Shown one piece after another: positions 17,961 through 25,930 of a stretch of DNA of 64,000 nt; positions within the stretch are counted from its first letter, which is position 1, and each line of letters opens with the position of its first letter. The stretch is taken from contig NZ_JACJUG010000024.1 of assembly GCF_014174515.1 (NCBI RefSeq), forward strand, positions 26,918-90,917, given 5' to 3'. The position numbers were made by a program, and so were the translations under genes. Source of the stretch: Mitsuaria sp. WAJ17. Its GTDB lineage: Bacteria; Pseudomonadota; Gammaproteobacteria; Burkholderiales; Burkholderiaceae_C. Under the pieces are notes generated by a model. The model ran no database searches, had not been told where the DNA came from, and saw only the letters and a list, made by a program, of their open reading frames with translations.

Positions 17961-18863
17961 CTACAGCACCACCGCCGGCACCGGCAGGCCGGGCACGTCC
18001 ACCCGCAGCTGCAGGACGCAGCCCGCCCAGGGTTGCTCAGCCAGCTCGGGCTCGGGCCGCCCCTGGCGAGCCGTGGTGACAAAGAGGGTGCGCAGGTCCG
18101 CCCCGCCAAAGGCCGGCATGGTGGGGCAGCGCACGGGCAAGCGCAGCTCGGCGAGCACGGCGCCCTGCGGTGAGAGGCGCAGCAGCCGCTGCCCCTCGAA
18201 CATCGCCACCCAGTAGGCGCCCTCGGCATCCATGGCGGCACCGTCCGGGCGTCCGCCATAGGAAGACAGCGGCTGCCCAGCCTCGCGCGGCTGGAAGCCT
18301 GCCAGCACGCGCGGCGCGCCGGGCAAGCCGGTGGTGGGGTCGTAGTCGCGGGCGTAGATCGTGTGCGCCTTAGTGTCCGAGCAGTAGAGCTGGCGGCCGT
18401 CTGGGCTGAAGGCCAGACCATTGCCTGTGCTCACGCCAGAGATCAGGGGCTGACAACTCTGAGCATCCAGGCGGTAGAAGAAGGCCTCCGGCGCCCGGGC
18501 GTCGTCGATGCCGCCTATCCACCAGCGCCCCCGCGGATCAGCCTTGCCATCGTTGAAGCGCTGGCGTGCGGGATCGTAGGGCGGGGCCAGCAGCAACTCG
18601 GAACGAGCCGTCGCAGGGTCGAAGGCATGGACACCATCACGGCGCGCCATCAGCAAGCCGCCGGTGGCCCGGACCGCGATGCAGCCCGGCTCGGCCGGCA
18701 GGGGCCAGCGGTCCAGGGTCTCGCCATCAGCCCGCAGGCGCAACAGCTCCTTGCCGGGGATGTCCACCCAGTACAGCGCCTGCTCCTGCGCATGCCACAG
18801 CGGGGATTCGCCCAGGCCGGCAGTGTGCGGGTGGGCGGGGCGGATGTCGATCGGGAGGCTCAT
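17961..18863 (-). CDS. SMP-30/gluconolactonase/LRE family protein
   Basis: A 300-residue six-bladed beta-propeller. It has the family markers GLGESPLWHAQEQALYWVD (metal-binding Glu), RFNDGKADPRGRWWIGG, STGNGLAFSPDG (Asn) and DGAAMDAEGAYWVA (Asp), which together form the divalent-metal site. Members hydrolyse sugar-acid lactones such as gluconolactone. No sugar-acid pathway genes are adjacent, so the exact lactone is unknown. No signal peptide, so it is cytosolic. Confidence 0.88.
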   Translation of the reverse strand: MSLPIDIRPAHPHTAGLGESPLWHAQEQALYWVDIPGKELLRLRADGETLDRWPLPAEPGCIAVRATGGLLMARRDGVHAFDPATARSELLLAPPYDPARQRFNDGKADPRGRWWIGGIDDARAPEAFFYRLDAQSCQPLISGVSTGNGLAFSPDGRQLYCSDTKAHTIYARDYDPTTGLPGAPRVLAGFQPREAGQPLSSYGGRPDGAAMDAEGAYWVAMFEGQRLLRLSPQGAVLAELRLPVRCPTMPAFGGADLRTLFVTTARQGRPEPELAEQPWAGCVLQLRVDVPGLPVPAVVL

Positions 18864-18955
18864 GGCGGCGCTTCAGGCAGGGGAGGCGACCATGCTAGCG
18901 GCGTAATCGCTCGTAATCGCGGCCGGGATTGCGGCCGGGCCCCCGCCGGACGCTC

Positions 18956-19450
18956 TCAGTCCAGATCGACCTTGAGGTAGTGCGCGCCGGGGATGGGGTT
19001 GTAGTAGTAGGGCGGCACCGTCTCGAAGCCCAGGTTGCCATAGAGACCGCGCGCAGCTTCCATGTCGTCCAGGGTATCCAGCAGCATGGCCGAGTAGCCT
19101 GCCTGGGTGGCGCGCTCGATCAGCGTCTGTGCCACGATGCGGCCCAGCCCAAAACGGCGGAAGGCGGGTCGCACATAGAGCCGCTTCATCTCGCAGGCGT
19201 TGGCGTAGTCCACGTCAGGCAGGTTGCGGAAGGCGCCGGAGCCCGCCACCTGACCATCCACCAGGGCCAGCAGCAGCAGGCCCGAGGGCTGCGCGTATTC
19301 AACGGGCAGCTGCTGCAGCTCCTGCTCGAAGCCCTGGAAGCACAGGTCCACGTCGAGGCTCTGGGCGTATTCGCGCAGGATCTGCCGCGCTTCCTCCCAC
19401 ATCTGGGGGCTATCGGGGCTGATCAGTTGGATCTGGTTCGAAGCGTCCAT
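18956..19450 (-). CDS. GNAT-family N-acetyltransferase
   Basis: A 164-residue single GNAT domain. Beta4 and the acetyl-CoA loop read EMKRLYVRPAFRRFGLGRIVAQTLIERA, including the R/Q-x-x-G-x-G/A pyrophosphate-binding pattern. The C-terminal GLYGNLGFETVPPYYYNPIPGAHYLKVDL is typical of the MarR-fused or stand-alone acyltransferases that act on small molecules. The acceptor substrate is unknown. It is a solo gene on the minus strand. Confidence 0.85.
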   Translation of the reverse strand: MDASNQIQLISPDSPQMWEEARQILREYAQSLDVDLCFQGFEQELQQLPVEYAQPSGLLLLALVDGQVAGSGAFRNLPDVDYANACEMKRLYVRPAFRRFGLGRIVAQTLIERATQAGYSAMLLDTLDDMEAARGLYGNLGFETVPPYYYNPIPGAHYLKVDLD

Positions 19451-19528
19451 AGGCGGGCCAGTTTACCCACGCTGCGGGCGATCGCGTTGTCCGGACGCGA
19501 CTGGAGGCGGCGCACGCGGGCCCGCGCC

Positions 19529-20221
19529 TCAGCCGGGCGCCCCCAGAGTCACCAGCAGGTAGACCGCCGCCACGCAGGCCGTCAGCAGGGTCAGGGCGAA
19601 GAGCCGTGTGGCCGCGGAGTCGCGGCTGGCCTGGAGGTGGGCGGGAGCCAGCTTGTCGCCGCCCAGCATAGCGCCAATCAACTGGCGGCGCTTGAACCAT
19701 TGATGGAAGAGCACCGCCCCCACGTGCAGGCCCAGCATGGCGTAGAGGCCCCACTGGCCCAGGTGCTGGTGGTAATCCGTCCATTCCAGGCTGGTCTCGC
19801 TGCTGACCCAGGCGGCCAGGGGGCCGGAGGTCGCCACCTCGTCATCGGAGATGAGGCCCGAACCCACCTGCACCGCCAGCCAGGCCAGCATGACCAGCAC
19901 CGACAGCGCGCCCAGCGGGTTGTGGCCGACGTCGAAATGGTCGTCAGGCAAGGCCTGACCCCGCAGATAGCGCCAGGTGGCCGCCGGGCCGTAGAGCATC
20001 TGGCGCCAGCGGGACCAGTGCCCGCCGAACACGCCCCACAGCAGGCGGAACACCAGCAGGGCCATCACCGCATAGCCGAAGCGCAGGTGCCAGGCCATGG
20101 CATTGCCGCCCAGCTTGGCGCAGACCACCGCCCCGCCCACACAGAGCACCAGGCCCCAGTGGAAGAGCCGGGTGGGCAAGTCCCAGACGCGCAGGGCCTG
20201 GTGGGTGTCGAGGTCCTTCAT
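19529..20221 (-). CDS. Cytochrome b561-family inner-membrane protein
   Basis: A 230-residue, four-helix di-haem protein. His residues at LPTRLFHWGLVL, AWHLRFGYAVM and YHQHLGQWGLYAMLGLHVGAVLFH are placed to ligate two b haems. Such proteins pass electrons from quinol to c-type cytochromes. The ATG at 20221 gives MKDLDTHQALRVWDLPTRLFHW, the normal start. It is divergent from a cytochrome c' gene, a pairing often seen and consistent with a functional link. A REP-like stretch (encoding RGQALPDD) lies at about 19944-19964. Confidence 0.88.
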   Translation of the reverse strand: MKDLDTHQALRVWDLPTRLFHWGLVLCVGGAVVCAKLGGNAMAWHLRFGYAVMALLVFRLLWGVFGGHWSRWRQMLYGPAATWRYLRGQALPDDHFDVGHNPLGALSVLVMLAWLAVQVGSGLISDDEVATSGPLAAWVSSETSLEWTDYHQHLGQWGLYAMLGLHVGAVLFHQWFKRRQLIGAMLGGDKLAPAHLQASRDSAATRLFALTLLTACVAAVYLLVTLGAPG

Positions 20222-20407
20222 GAGGCAACGATACCCGAGCCCCGGGGTGAACCCAAGCCGTACGGCGGGATCCGTGCCTGCCCGATGGTCCCACGCCACG
20301 GCTCACCGCCCGCAGGAGCGCCACCCCGGGGTGCTGGCCTACACTGCGCCGACCGGTCCCAGCCCCGCCGGGCAATGCACCGGGCAAACCATCACCACGG
20401 AGACCCC

Positions 20408-20890
20408 ATGCCCTCGATTCTCGCCAAGAGCCGCTCCCCCCTTCTGGCGCTGCTGTGCCTGGCCGGTGCCCTGAGCGGCGCCCAGGCACAGGGCGCCTTC
20501 AAGCGCCCGTCCGATGCCGTCGAATACCGCCAGGCCGGTTTCGAGCTGATGGCCACGCATTTCAAGCGCCTCAACGACATGGCCCAGGGCAAAGTGCCCT
20601 ATGACGCCAAGGCCGTGGAGGACAACATGGCTGTGATCGCCGTCGTGTCCAAGCTGCCCTTCACCGCCTTCGTGCCGGGTAGCGAAAAGGTCAAGGGCAG
20701 TGAAGCCCTGCCCGAGGTCTGGAGCCAGCCGGCCAAATTCCAGGAAGCGGCAGACAAGCTTCAGGCCGAGGTCGGCAAGCTGCAGGCGGCGGTCAAGTCC
20801 GGCAAGCAGGAAGACGTGAAGATCGCTGCAGGCGCCGTGGGCCAGAGCTGCAAGGCCTGCCACGACAACTTCAAGCAGAAGGGCCACTGA
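20408..20890 (+). CDS. Cytochrome c'
   Basis: A 160-residue periplasmic protein with a signal peptide (cleavage near AQAQGAF). The four-helix bundle has its haem-binding CKACH six codons from the end, the position diagnostic of class II cytochrome c'. These proteins bind NO and CO and are thought to protect against nitrosative stress. The ATG at 20408 begins MPSILAKSRSPLLALLCLAGALSGAQA. It is divergent from the cytochrome b561 gene, a likely redox partner. A 119-bp repeat array starts about 10 bp after the stop codon. Confidence 0.92.
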   Translation: MPSILAKSRSPLLALLCLAGALSGAQAQGAFKRPSDAVEYRQAGFELMATHFKRLNDMAQGKVPYDAKAVEDNMAVIAVVSKLPFTAFVPGSEKVKGSEALPEVWSQPAKFQEAADKLQAEVGKLQAAVKSGKQEDVKIAAGAVGQSCKACHDNFKQKGH

Positions 20891-20899
20891 GCATTTCGA

Positions 20900-21193
20900 T
20901 CCTCCTCAGGCTTCGCCTGGCTGGGCAAAGCCCAGCACGACCCGCCGGGTCTTGGTTACAGGGGCATTCTGGTGAGCCCTCACATCGGCTGCGCCGACAT
21001 GAGGACTCCCCGAAGAAGTCCTCCTCAGGCTTCGCCTGGCTGGGCAAAGCCCAGCACGACCCTCCGGGTCTTGGTTACAGGGGCATTCTGGTGAGCCCTC
21101 ACATCGGCTGCGCCGACATGAGGACTCCCCGAAGAAGTCCTCCTCAGGCTTCGCCTGGCTGGGCAAAGCCCAGCACGACCCGCCGGGTCTTGG
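20900..21193. repeat. 119-bp tandem repeat array overlapping the 3' end of alaX
   Basis: Two full copies (20900-21018 and 21019-21137) and a third partial copy (21138-21193). The third copy covers the last codons and stop of the AlaX gene, so copies 1 and 2 duplicate its 3' end plus flank. Copies differ by one base (CCGCC versus CTCC-type change at about 21062). Each unit can fold several hairpins: GCTGGGC-AAA-GCCCAGC, GACCC-GCC-GGGTC, and a 12-bp stem with two mismatches around CCTCACATCGGC/GCCGACATGAGG. It may act as a terminator between the convergent genes. Confidence 0.85.
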
Positions 21194-21866
21194 CGGACTT
21201 CTTCTCGATCTTCGTGACGACCACGGCGCCGATGTCGGCGGTGTTGGCCACATGCGTCCCGCCGCAGGGCTGGAGGTCCACACCCTCGATCTCGACGAGG
21301 CGCACGCGGCCGCTGCCCCGCGGCGGCTGCACACTCATGCTGCGCACGAGGCCAGGGTTGGCATCCAGCTCGGCGTCGGTGATCCAGCGGAGCTGTACGG
21401 GCCGTGCCTCGGCCACCAAGCGGGCCAGGCCGGCCGTGAGGGCGTCCTTGTCCAGGGGCTCGCTCATGTGGAAATCCAGACGCGCATAGCCTGCGGTGAT
21501 GGAGCAACCATCGACCGGCTGCGGCACCAGCGCGCACAACAGGTGCGTGGCCGTGTGGAAGCGCATGTGCGCCCGTCGCCGCTGGGCATCGATGCGCAGT
21601 TGCACCTCCTGCCCGGGCGCCAGGCCTTCCAGCGACTGCCCCGCCGCGGGCAGGTGCAGGATCTCCAGACCCTCGCCCTTGCGGGTGTCTGCTATGGCAA
21701 GCACGCGGCCGTCGGCCAGTACCATGTCGCCCGCATCGCCCGCCTGGCCACCTCCCTGGGGATAGAAGACCGTGCGGTCCACCAGCAGGCCGCGCTCGTC
21801 CGCGCGCAGCAGGTGGGCCGTGCATTCAAGCAGCCCGGCATCGTCCCGGAACAGGTCCTGCGTCAT
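21144..21866 (-). CDS. Alanyl-tRNA editing protein (AlaX family)
   Basis: A 240-residue protein homologous to the editing domain of alanyl-tRNA synthetase. It has the zinc ligands HTATHLL and CGGTH. It hydrolyses misacylated Ser- or Gly-tRNA(Ala) in the cytosol. The ATG at 21866 (MTQDLFRDDAG) overlaps the stop of the upstream VOC gene by 4 bp (ATGA), so the two are translationally coupled. The last 16 codons are part of the 119-bp repeat unit, so the present C-terminus (KTRRVVLGFAQPGEA) may have been shaped by the repeat. Confidence 0.88.
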   Translation of the reverse strand: MTQDLFRDDAGLLECTAHLLRADERGLLVDRTVFYPQGGGQAGDAGDMVLADGRVLAIADTRKGEGLEILHLPAAGQSLEGLAPGQEVQLRIDAQRRRAHMRFHTATHLLCALVPQPVDGCSITAGYARLDFHMSEPLDKDALTAGLARLVAEARPVQLRWITDAELDANPGLVRSMSVQPPRGSGRVRLVEIEGVDLQPCGGTHVANTADIGAVVVTKIEKKSAKTRRVVLGFAQPGEA

Positions 21867-22441
21867 CCGATCACCTCCAGCATCGTCTCGCCCAGCGGGG
21901 TGTCCAGCCAGGCACGCGGGCCCTCGCGGGCCTCGAAGGCCTTGAGGCTGACGGGACTGTCGGGCAGGGCATCGCAGGGGTGTCTGTCCCCCCATTCGAT
22001 CAGCACAGGCAGGCCTTCCCGGCGCAGGCGCCGACCGTCCTCACGCAGGGCGATCTGCCAGCTCAGCAGGCCGCGCGAGGCCGCCACCGCCTGGCCGCCG
22101 TCCACGCCCTCGCTGCGCCACTGCGCCAGCGTCGCCTCCAGGCTGGGCACACGTGCGACCCAGTGGATGAGGCCCGGCCCCTGGGCCAGGCGCTGGCGCA
22201 GTTCGGGCTGGTCCAGGTCGAACCAGCGGGCGCGCCCGGGCGGCGGCGCCTCGGGGTCGATGGCGATGATCTCCAGGTAGCAGCGCGGATGCGCCGCCGA
22301 ACTGATGTTGAGCACGGCGTTGTGCGTGCCCATCAGCACATGCTTGCCGCCGGGCGCGGGGCGCACGCCCAGGACGCGCTCGCACCAGGCCACCCCATCC
22401 TCCAGCGCGGCCGCACCCACCACCAGATGATCCATGTCCAT
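21863..22441 (-). CDS. VOC-superfamily (glyoxalase-like) protein
   Basis: A 192-residue protein of the Glyoxalase_3 type: MDMDHLVVGAAALEDGVAWCERVLGVRP..., then GTHNAVLNI and CYLEIIAIDP, and a second half around LIHWVARVPSLEAT. VOC proteins bind a metal in a paired beta-alpha-beta fold and catalyse diverse reactions. The substrate is unknown. It sits between phzF-like and alaX genes in a leftward set and overlaps alaX by 4 bp. Confidence 0.8.
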   Translation of the reverse strand: MDMDHLVVGAAALEDGVAWCERVLGVRPAPGGKHVLMGTHNAVLNISSAAHPRCYLEIIAIDPEAPPPGRARWFDLDQPELRQRLAQGPGLIHWVARVPSLEATLAQWRSEGVDGGQAVAASRGLLSWQIALREDGRRLRREGLPVLIEWGDRHPCDALPDSPVSLKAFEAREGPRAWLDTPLGETMLEVIG

Positions 22442-22483
22442 GCCGGTCTCCCTTGCTGCGTTCAGATTCGGGGAAGGCAGGTC

Positions 22484-23329
22484 TCAGAGACGGACCTGCC
22501 CTTCGATCAAGGGTACGACGTCGCCGCCGATCCAGCAGGTACCGCCCTCGCTGCGCACATGGATTCGCCCGTCACGGCCCAGCACGCGGCCCTGGCCGGC
22601 GGTGTAGGACGAAACCGCCAGGCCGCTGCCGATCAGCCACAGCGCCAGGCCGGCGTTGAGGCTGCCCGTCACCGGGTCCTCGGGCACCGACAGGTTCGGC
22701 ACGAAGCCGCGCACCTCGAACTGCAGTTCGTGCCCCGGCGGATAGGCGCCGACCACGCCCAGGTCCAGGCCCTGCATGGCCAGGAAGTCCGGCTGCAGGG
22801 CCAGCACGGCCTCGGCCGTCTCCAGGCGCGCCGCCACCCAGGGCGGCCCGCCGTTGTCCACCCAGACCACGTCCAGCAACTGGGTGTCCGCCACGCGCAG
22901 GGCGCGGACCACCTGGGCGCGCACCTCGGCCGGCACCGGGCCGCTGCGCACCAGGGCCGGCGCCGCGAAGGCCAGGCGCTCGCCGTCCTGGCGCAGGGTG
23001 ACCGCGCCAATGGCGCTTTCCTGCACGACGCGGCCCGGCGTCTTCGGCACGCCGCCGTGCTTCAGCCAGACGTGGGCTGAGCCCAGGGTCGGATGCCCCG
23101 CGAAGGGCAGCTCGCCGCCGGGTGTGAAGATGCGCACGCGGTAGTCCGCCTCGGGCATGGTGGGCGGCAGCAGGAAAGTTGTCTCACTGAGGTTGGTCCA
23201 GCAGGCAAAGGCCTGCATCTGGGTCTCGTCAAGACCGGTGCCATCCACCACCACGGCCAGCGCATTGCCCTTGAGCGGTACCGCCGTGAAGACATCGACC
23301 TGGGCAAAGGGACGCAAACGCGGGCTCAT
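22484..23329 (-). CDS. PhzF-family isomerase
   Basis: A 281-residue protein with the diaminopimelate epimerase-like fold. Visible motifs are VDVFTAVPLKGNALAVV, the catalytic Glu in WTNLSETTFLLPP, FTPGGELPFAGHPTLGSAHVWL and SVPEDPVTGSLNAGLALWL. Members catalyse isomerisation of small substrates; only a few make phenazines, and no phenazine genes are present. The ATG at 23329 is preferred over a TTG one codon upstream. It is part of the leftward amino-acid gene set. Confidence 0.88.
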   Translation of the reverse strand: MSPRLRPFAQVDVFTAVPLKGNALAVVVDGTGLDETQMQAFACWTNLSETTFLLPPTMPEADYRVRIFTPGGELPFAGHPTLGSAHVWLKHGGVPKTPGRVVQESAIGAVTLRQDGERLAFAAPALVRSGPVPAEVRAQVVRALRVADTQLLDVVWVDNGGPPWVAARLETAEAVLALQPDFLAMQGLDLGVVGAYPPGHELQFEVRGFVPNLSVPEDPVTGSLNAGLALWLIGSGLAVSSYTAGQGRVLGRDGRIHVRSEGGTCWIGGDVVPLIEGQVRL

Positions 23330-23368
23330 CAAGGCTCCTTCAGGCGGTGACGATGGAAAAGGAAACGT

Positions 23369-23860
23369 TCAGGGCGGCGACTTGGCGCCGTCGCGCAGGT
23401 ACAGGCCGGGCCGGGCAATCTCCATGCCTCGCTCCGGATGGCCCAGAGGCTGGAAGCCGTGGCGGGCGTAGAGCGACTGCATGTCCCGCGTGACCAGCTG
23501 CAGCCGGCGCAGGCCCTGCAGGTCCGGATGCCGCAGCAGGGTCTGCATCATCCAGTCGGCCAGGCCCTGGCGGCGGTGCGCCTCCAGCACATAGACATCG
23601 CAGAGGTAGGCGTAGGTGGCCCGGTCCGTGACCATGCGGGCGAAACCCACCTGAACCTCAAGCCCCTCGCCTTCGGCACAGCGCAGCGCGATGCACAGGG
23701 AGTGCTCGATGGCGCGCTGCACCAGGGCCAGGGAGATGCCCTCGGACCAGTAGGCCCGGCTCAGGTAGGCATGGGCGGCCATGGCGTCGATGTCGGCCGG
23801 CGCGAAGCCCAGCCGGTAGCGGCGCTCACCAAGCTGGCGCTGCAGGCGCTCGTCCGCCAC
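23369..23860 (-). CDS. GNAT-family N-acetyltransferase
   Basis: A 163-residue acetyltransferase. The acetyl-CoA loop is DVYVLEAHRRQGLADWMMQTLLRHPDL and the end is QSLYARHGFQPLGHPERGMEI, a pattern seen in GNAT proteins annotated as amino-acid acetyltransferases. The substrate is not known. It starts 10 bp beyond the end of the aminotransferase and is probably cotranscribed with it. Confidence 0.85.
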   Translation of the reverse strand: MADERLQRQLGERRYRLGFAPADIDAMAAHAYLSRAYWSEGISLALVQRAIEHSLCIALRCAEGEGLEVQVGFARMVTDRATYAYLCDVYVLEAHRRQGLADWMMQTLLRHPDLQGLRRLQLVTRDMQSLYARHGFQPLGHPERGMEIARPGLYLRDGAKSPP

Positions 23861-23869
23861 GGTGTCGCC

Positions 23870-25081
23870 TCAGGGCGTGGGCTGGGCGCCGGACTCCAGC
23901 GCCTCGCCCAGCACGCGGCCCAGGATGGCCACGCCTTCGGTGATCAGCTCCGGCGTCAGGGTCACGAAGGACAGGCGCAGGGCACGCGGATCGGGGTTGG
24001 CTGCATAGAAGGCCGCGCCGGGCACGTAGGCGATGTTGGCGTCCACAGCCTTGGGCAGTAGGGCCATGGCGTCCAGGCCTTCGGGTAGGCGGATCCAGAA
24101 GAACATGCCGCCCTTGGGCTTCTGCCACTCGCAGCCGGCCGGCAAGTACTTCTCCAGGGCCGCGGCCATGGCGTCGCGGTTGGCCTTGTAGCGGGCACGG
24201 ATGCTGGGGATGTGCTGGTCCAGGAAGCCGTCCTTGATGACCTCGTAGACCACGCGCTGGTTGAAGCCCGGGGTGTGGAGGTCGGCAGCCTGCTTGGCCT
24301 GCAGCAGCTTGGGGTACAGGGCCTTGGGCGCGATGATGTAGCCCAGGCGGAAGCCAGGGGTCAGCACCTTGGAGAAGGAACCCAGGTAGATGGAGCCCTC
24401 AGGCCACAGCGAGCTCAGCGCGGCAGGCGGCTCCTCGTCAAACCAAAGGTCGCCGTAGGGGTTGTCTTCCACGACCGGCACGTTGGCGGCCTTGGCCGCG
24501 GCCATCACGGCCTGGCGACGCTCGGCGCTCATCACGCGGCCGGTGGGGTTCTGGTAGTTGGGCAGCAGGTAGGCGAAGCGAGTACCGGGCGCATCATGGG
24601 CCAGGCGGCCGAAGGCCTCGGGCAGCGGGCCTTCGTGATCGCTGGCCAGGCTCGTGAAGATGGGCTCGTAGGGCGTGAAGGCCTGCAGGGCACCCAGGTA
24701 GGTGGGCGTCTCGACGGCCACGGGGGCGCCGGCATCGCACAGGATCTTGCCGACCAGGTCCAGGCCCTGCTGCGAACCGCTGGTGATCAGCACCTGGTCC
24801 GCCGAACATTCCATCCCCAAGCGCGCCACGCGGGCGGCCACCCACTCGCGCAGCGGCGCGAAGCCCTCGCTGGCGGCGTACTGCAGGGATTCCTTGGCGT
24901 TGAGCGAGAGCACGCGGTCACAGGCGGTCTTGAGGGCCTCGACCGGAAAGGTGTCCGCCGAGGGCAGGCCGCCAGCCATGGACAGGATGCCCGGCTTCTC
25001 GGTGACCTTGAGGATCTCGCGGATGATGGACGGATTCATCCGTGCGGCGCGTTGGGCCAGGTTCCAGGGGGTGGTGCTCAT
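23870..25081 (-). CDS. PLP-dependent aminotransferase, 2-aminoadipate/LysN-like
   Basis: A 403-residue fold-type I aminotransferase. It starts MSTTPWNLAQRAARMNPSIIREIL and has ILSMAGGLPSADTFP, SGSQQGLDLVGKIL, LLPNYQNPTGRVMS and the PLP lysine in YLGSFSKVLTPGFRLGYI. The closest characterised relatives are 2-aminoadipate, kynurenine and branched/aromatic aminotransferases; the exact amino donor is unclear. It lies 60 bp downstream of the racemase gene in the same direction and likely in one transcript with it. Confidence 0.88.
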   Translation of the reverse strand: MSTTPWNLAQRAARMNPSIIREILKVTEKPGILSMAGGLPSADTFPVEALKTACDRVLSLNAKESLQYAASEGFAPLREWVAARVARLGMECSADQVLITSGSQQGLDLVGKILCDAGAPVAVETPTYLGALQAFTPYEPIFTSLASDHEGPLPEAFGRLAHDAPGTRFAYLLPNYQNPTGRVMSAERRQAVMAAAKAANVPVVEDNPYGDLWFDEEPPAALSSLWPEGSIYLGSFSKVLTPGFRLGYIIAPKALYPKLLQAKQAADLHTPGFNQRVVYEVIKDGFLDQHIPSIRARYKANRDAMAAALEKYLPAGCEWQKPKGGMFFWIRLPEGLDAMALLPKAVDANIAYVPGAAFYAANPDPRALRLSFVTLTPELITEGVAILGRVLGEALESGAQPTP

Positions 25082-25141
25082 CTTCTTGTCTCCAGCAAGT
25101 CGTCTGAAAAGCGTCGGGGGCCGGCGAAGGCCCCGGTAAAG

Positions 25142-25858
25142 TCACGGGGCCAGCAGCCAGTCTGCAGCCGCCTGCGCCTGCAGGCGGGTGCTGTCGATGA
25201 ACGGCAGCGGGCAGTCTCGCTGGACCGCATCATCCAGCAAGAGTCCCAATTCGGTACAGCCCAGGATCAGGGCCTGGGCACCCTGCTCGGCCAGGCGGGC
25301 GGCCTGGGCCAGCAGCGCCTGACGTGAGTTGTCGCGCACATCGCCACGGCACAGCTCCTCGAAGATGATGCGGTGCACCTCCTCGGCGGCCTCGCCCTGC
25401 GGGCTCAGGAGCTCGATGCCCTGGGCGTTCATGCGTTCGGTGTAGAAGCCCGGCGCCATGGTGTAGCGCGTGCCCATGAGGGCCGCCCGGCGGATGCCCT
25501 GGCGCTTGAGCGCGGCCGCCGTCAGGTCCACCAGGTGCAGCAGGGGCAGTTCCCCGGCCGCCTCGATGGCCGGGGCCACGCGGTGCATGGTGTTGGTCGC
25601 CAGCATCAGGGCGCCGGCGCCGGCTCGGCGCAACCCGGCCGCCGCCTCGCCCAGCAGTTGCCCGGCCTCGTCCCAGTGGTCCTCGCGCTGCAGGGTGGCG
25701 ATCTCGTCAAAATCCACGCTCCACAGCAGCAGGCGCGCGCTGTGCAGCCCGCCCTGCCGGGCGGCCACCTCGCGGTTGATCAGGGCGTACAGCTGCGCGC
25801 TGGACTCCCAGCTCATGCCGCCGAGCAGTCCCAGAACACGGGTTGAAGACTTCTGCAT
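25142..25858 (-). CDS. Aspartate/glutamate racemase-family protein (YgeA-like)
   Basis: A 238-residue two-domain racemase. It begins with LGLLGGMSWESSAQLYALIN, and the two catalytic positions are LATNTMHRVAP (Thr instead of the first Cys) and LGCTELGLLL (Cys). A Thr/Cys pair is what the E. coli broad-specificity racemase YgeA uses. It probably interconverts L- and D-amino acids in the cytosol. It is the first gene of the leftward set, with its start 72 bp from a divergent MocR regulator and a perfect inverted repeat between them. Confidence 0.88.
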   Translation of the reverse strand: MQKSSTRVLGLLGGMSWESSAQLYALINREVAARQGGLHSARLLLWSVDFDEIATLQREDHWDEAGQLLGEAAAGLRRAGAGALMLATNTMHRVAPAIEAAGELPLLHLVDLTAAALKRQGIRRAALMGTRYTMAPGFYTERMNAQGIELLSPQGEAAEEVHRIIFEELCRGDVRDNSRQALLAQAARLAEQGAQALILGCTELGLLLDDAVQRDCPLPFIDSTRLQAQAAADWLLAP

Positions 25859-25878
25859 CGGCCCAGTCTACGGCCACA

Positions 25879-25930
25879 GCCAGTACAGAACCAATACACT
25901 TATCCAGACAGCACTAGAAACTGTACTGGC
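25879..25930. promoter_or_regulatory. Probable MocR operator (inverted repeat)
   Basis: GCCAGTACAG (25879-25888) and CTGTACTGGC (25921-25930) are exact reverse complements with centres 42 bp apart, four helical turns. The right arm ends directly before the regulator's ATG and the left arm sits about 20 bp before the racemase start. This fits a dimeric MocR factor that controls both genes, although binding itself is inferred. Confidence 0.65.

Noticed and set aside
18929..20408. Long rightward frame continuing upstream of cytochrome c'
   Set aside because: It lies antisense to the GNAT and cytochrome b561 genes and is Gln/His/Gly-rich, the usual pattern of a high-GC shadow frame.
22484..23329. 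Phenazine biosynthesis
   Set aside because: Only a PhzF-like isomerase is present; the rest of the phenazine genes are missing.
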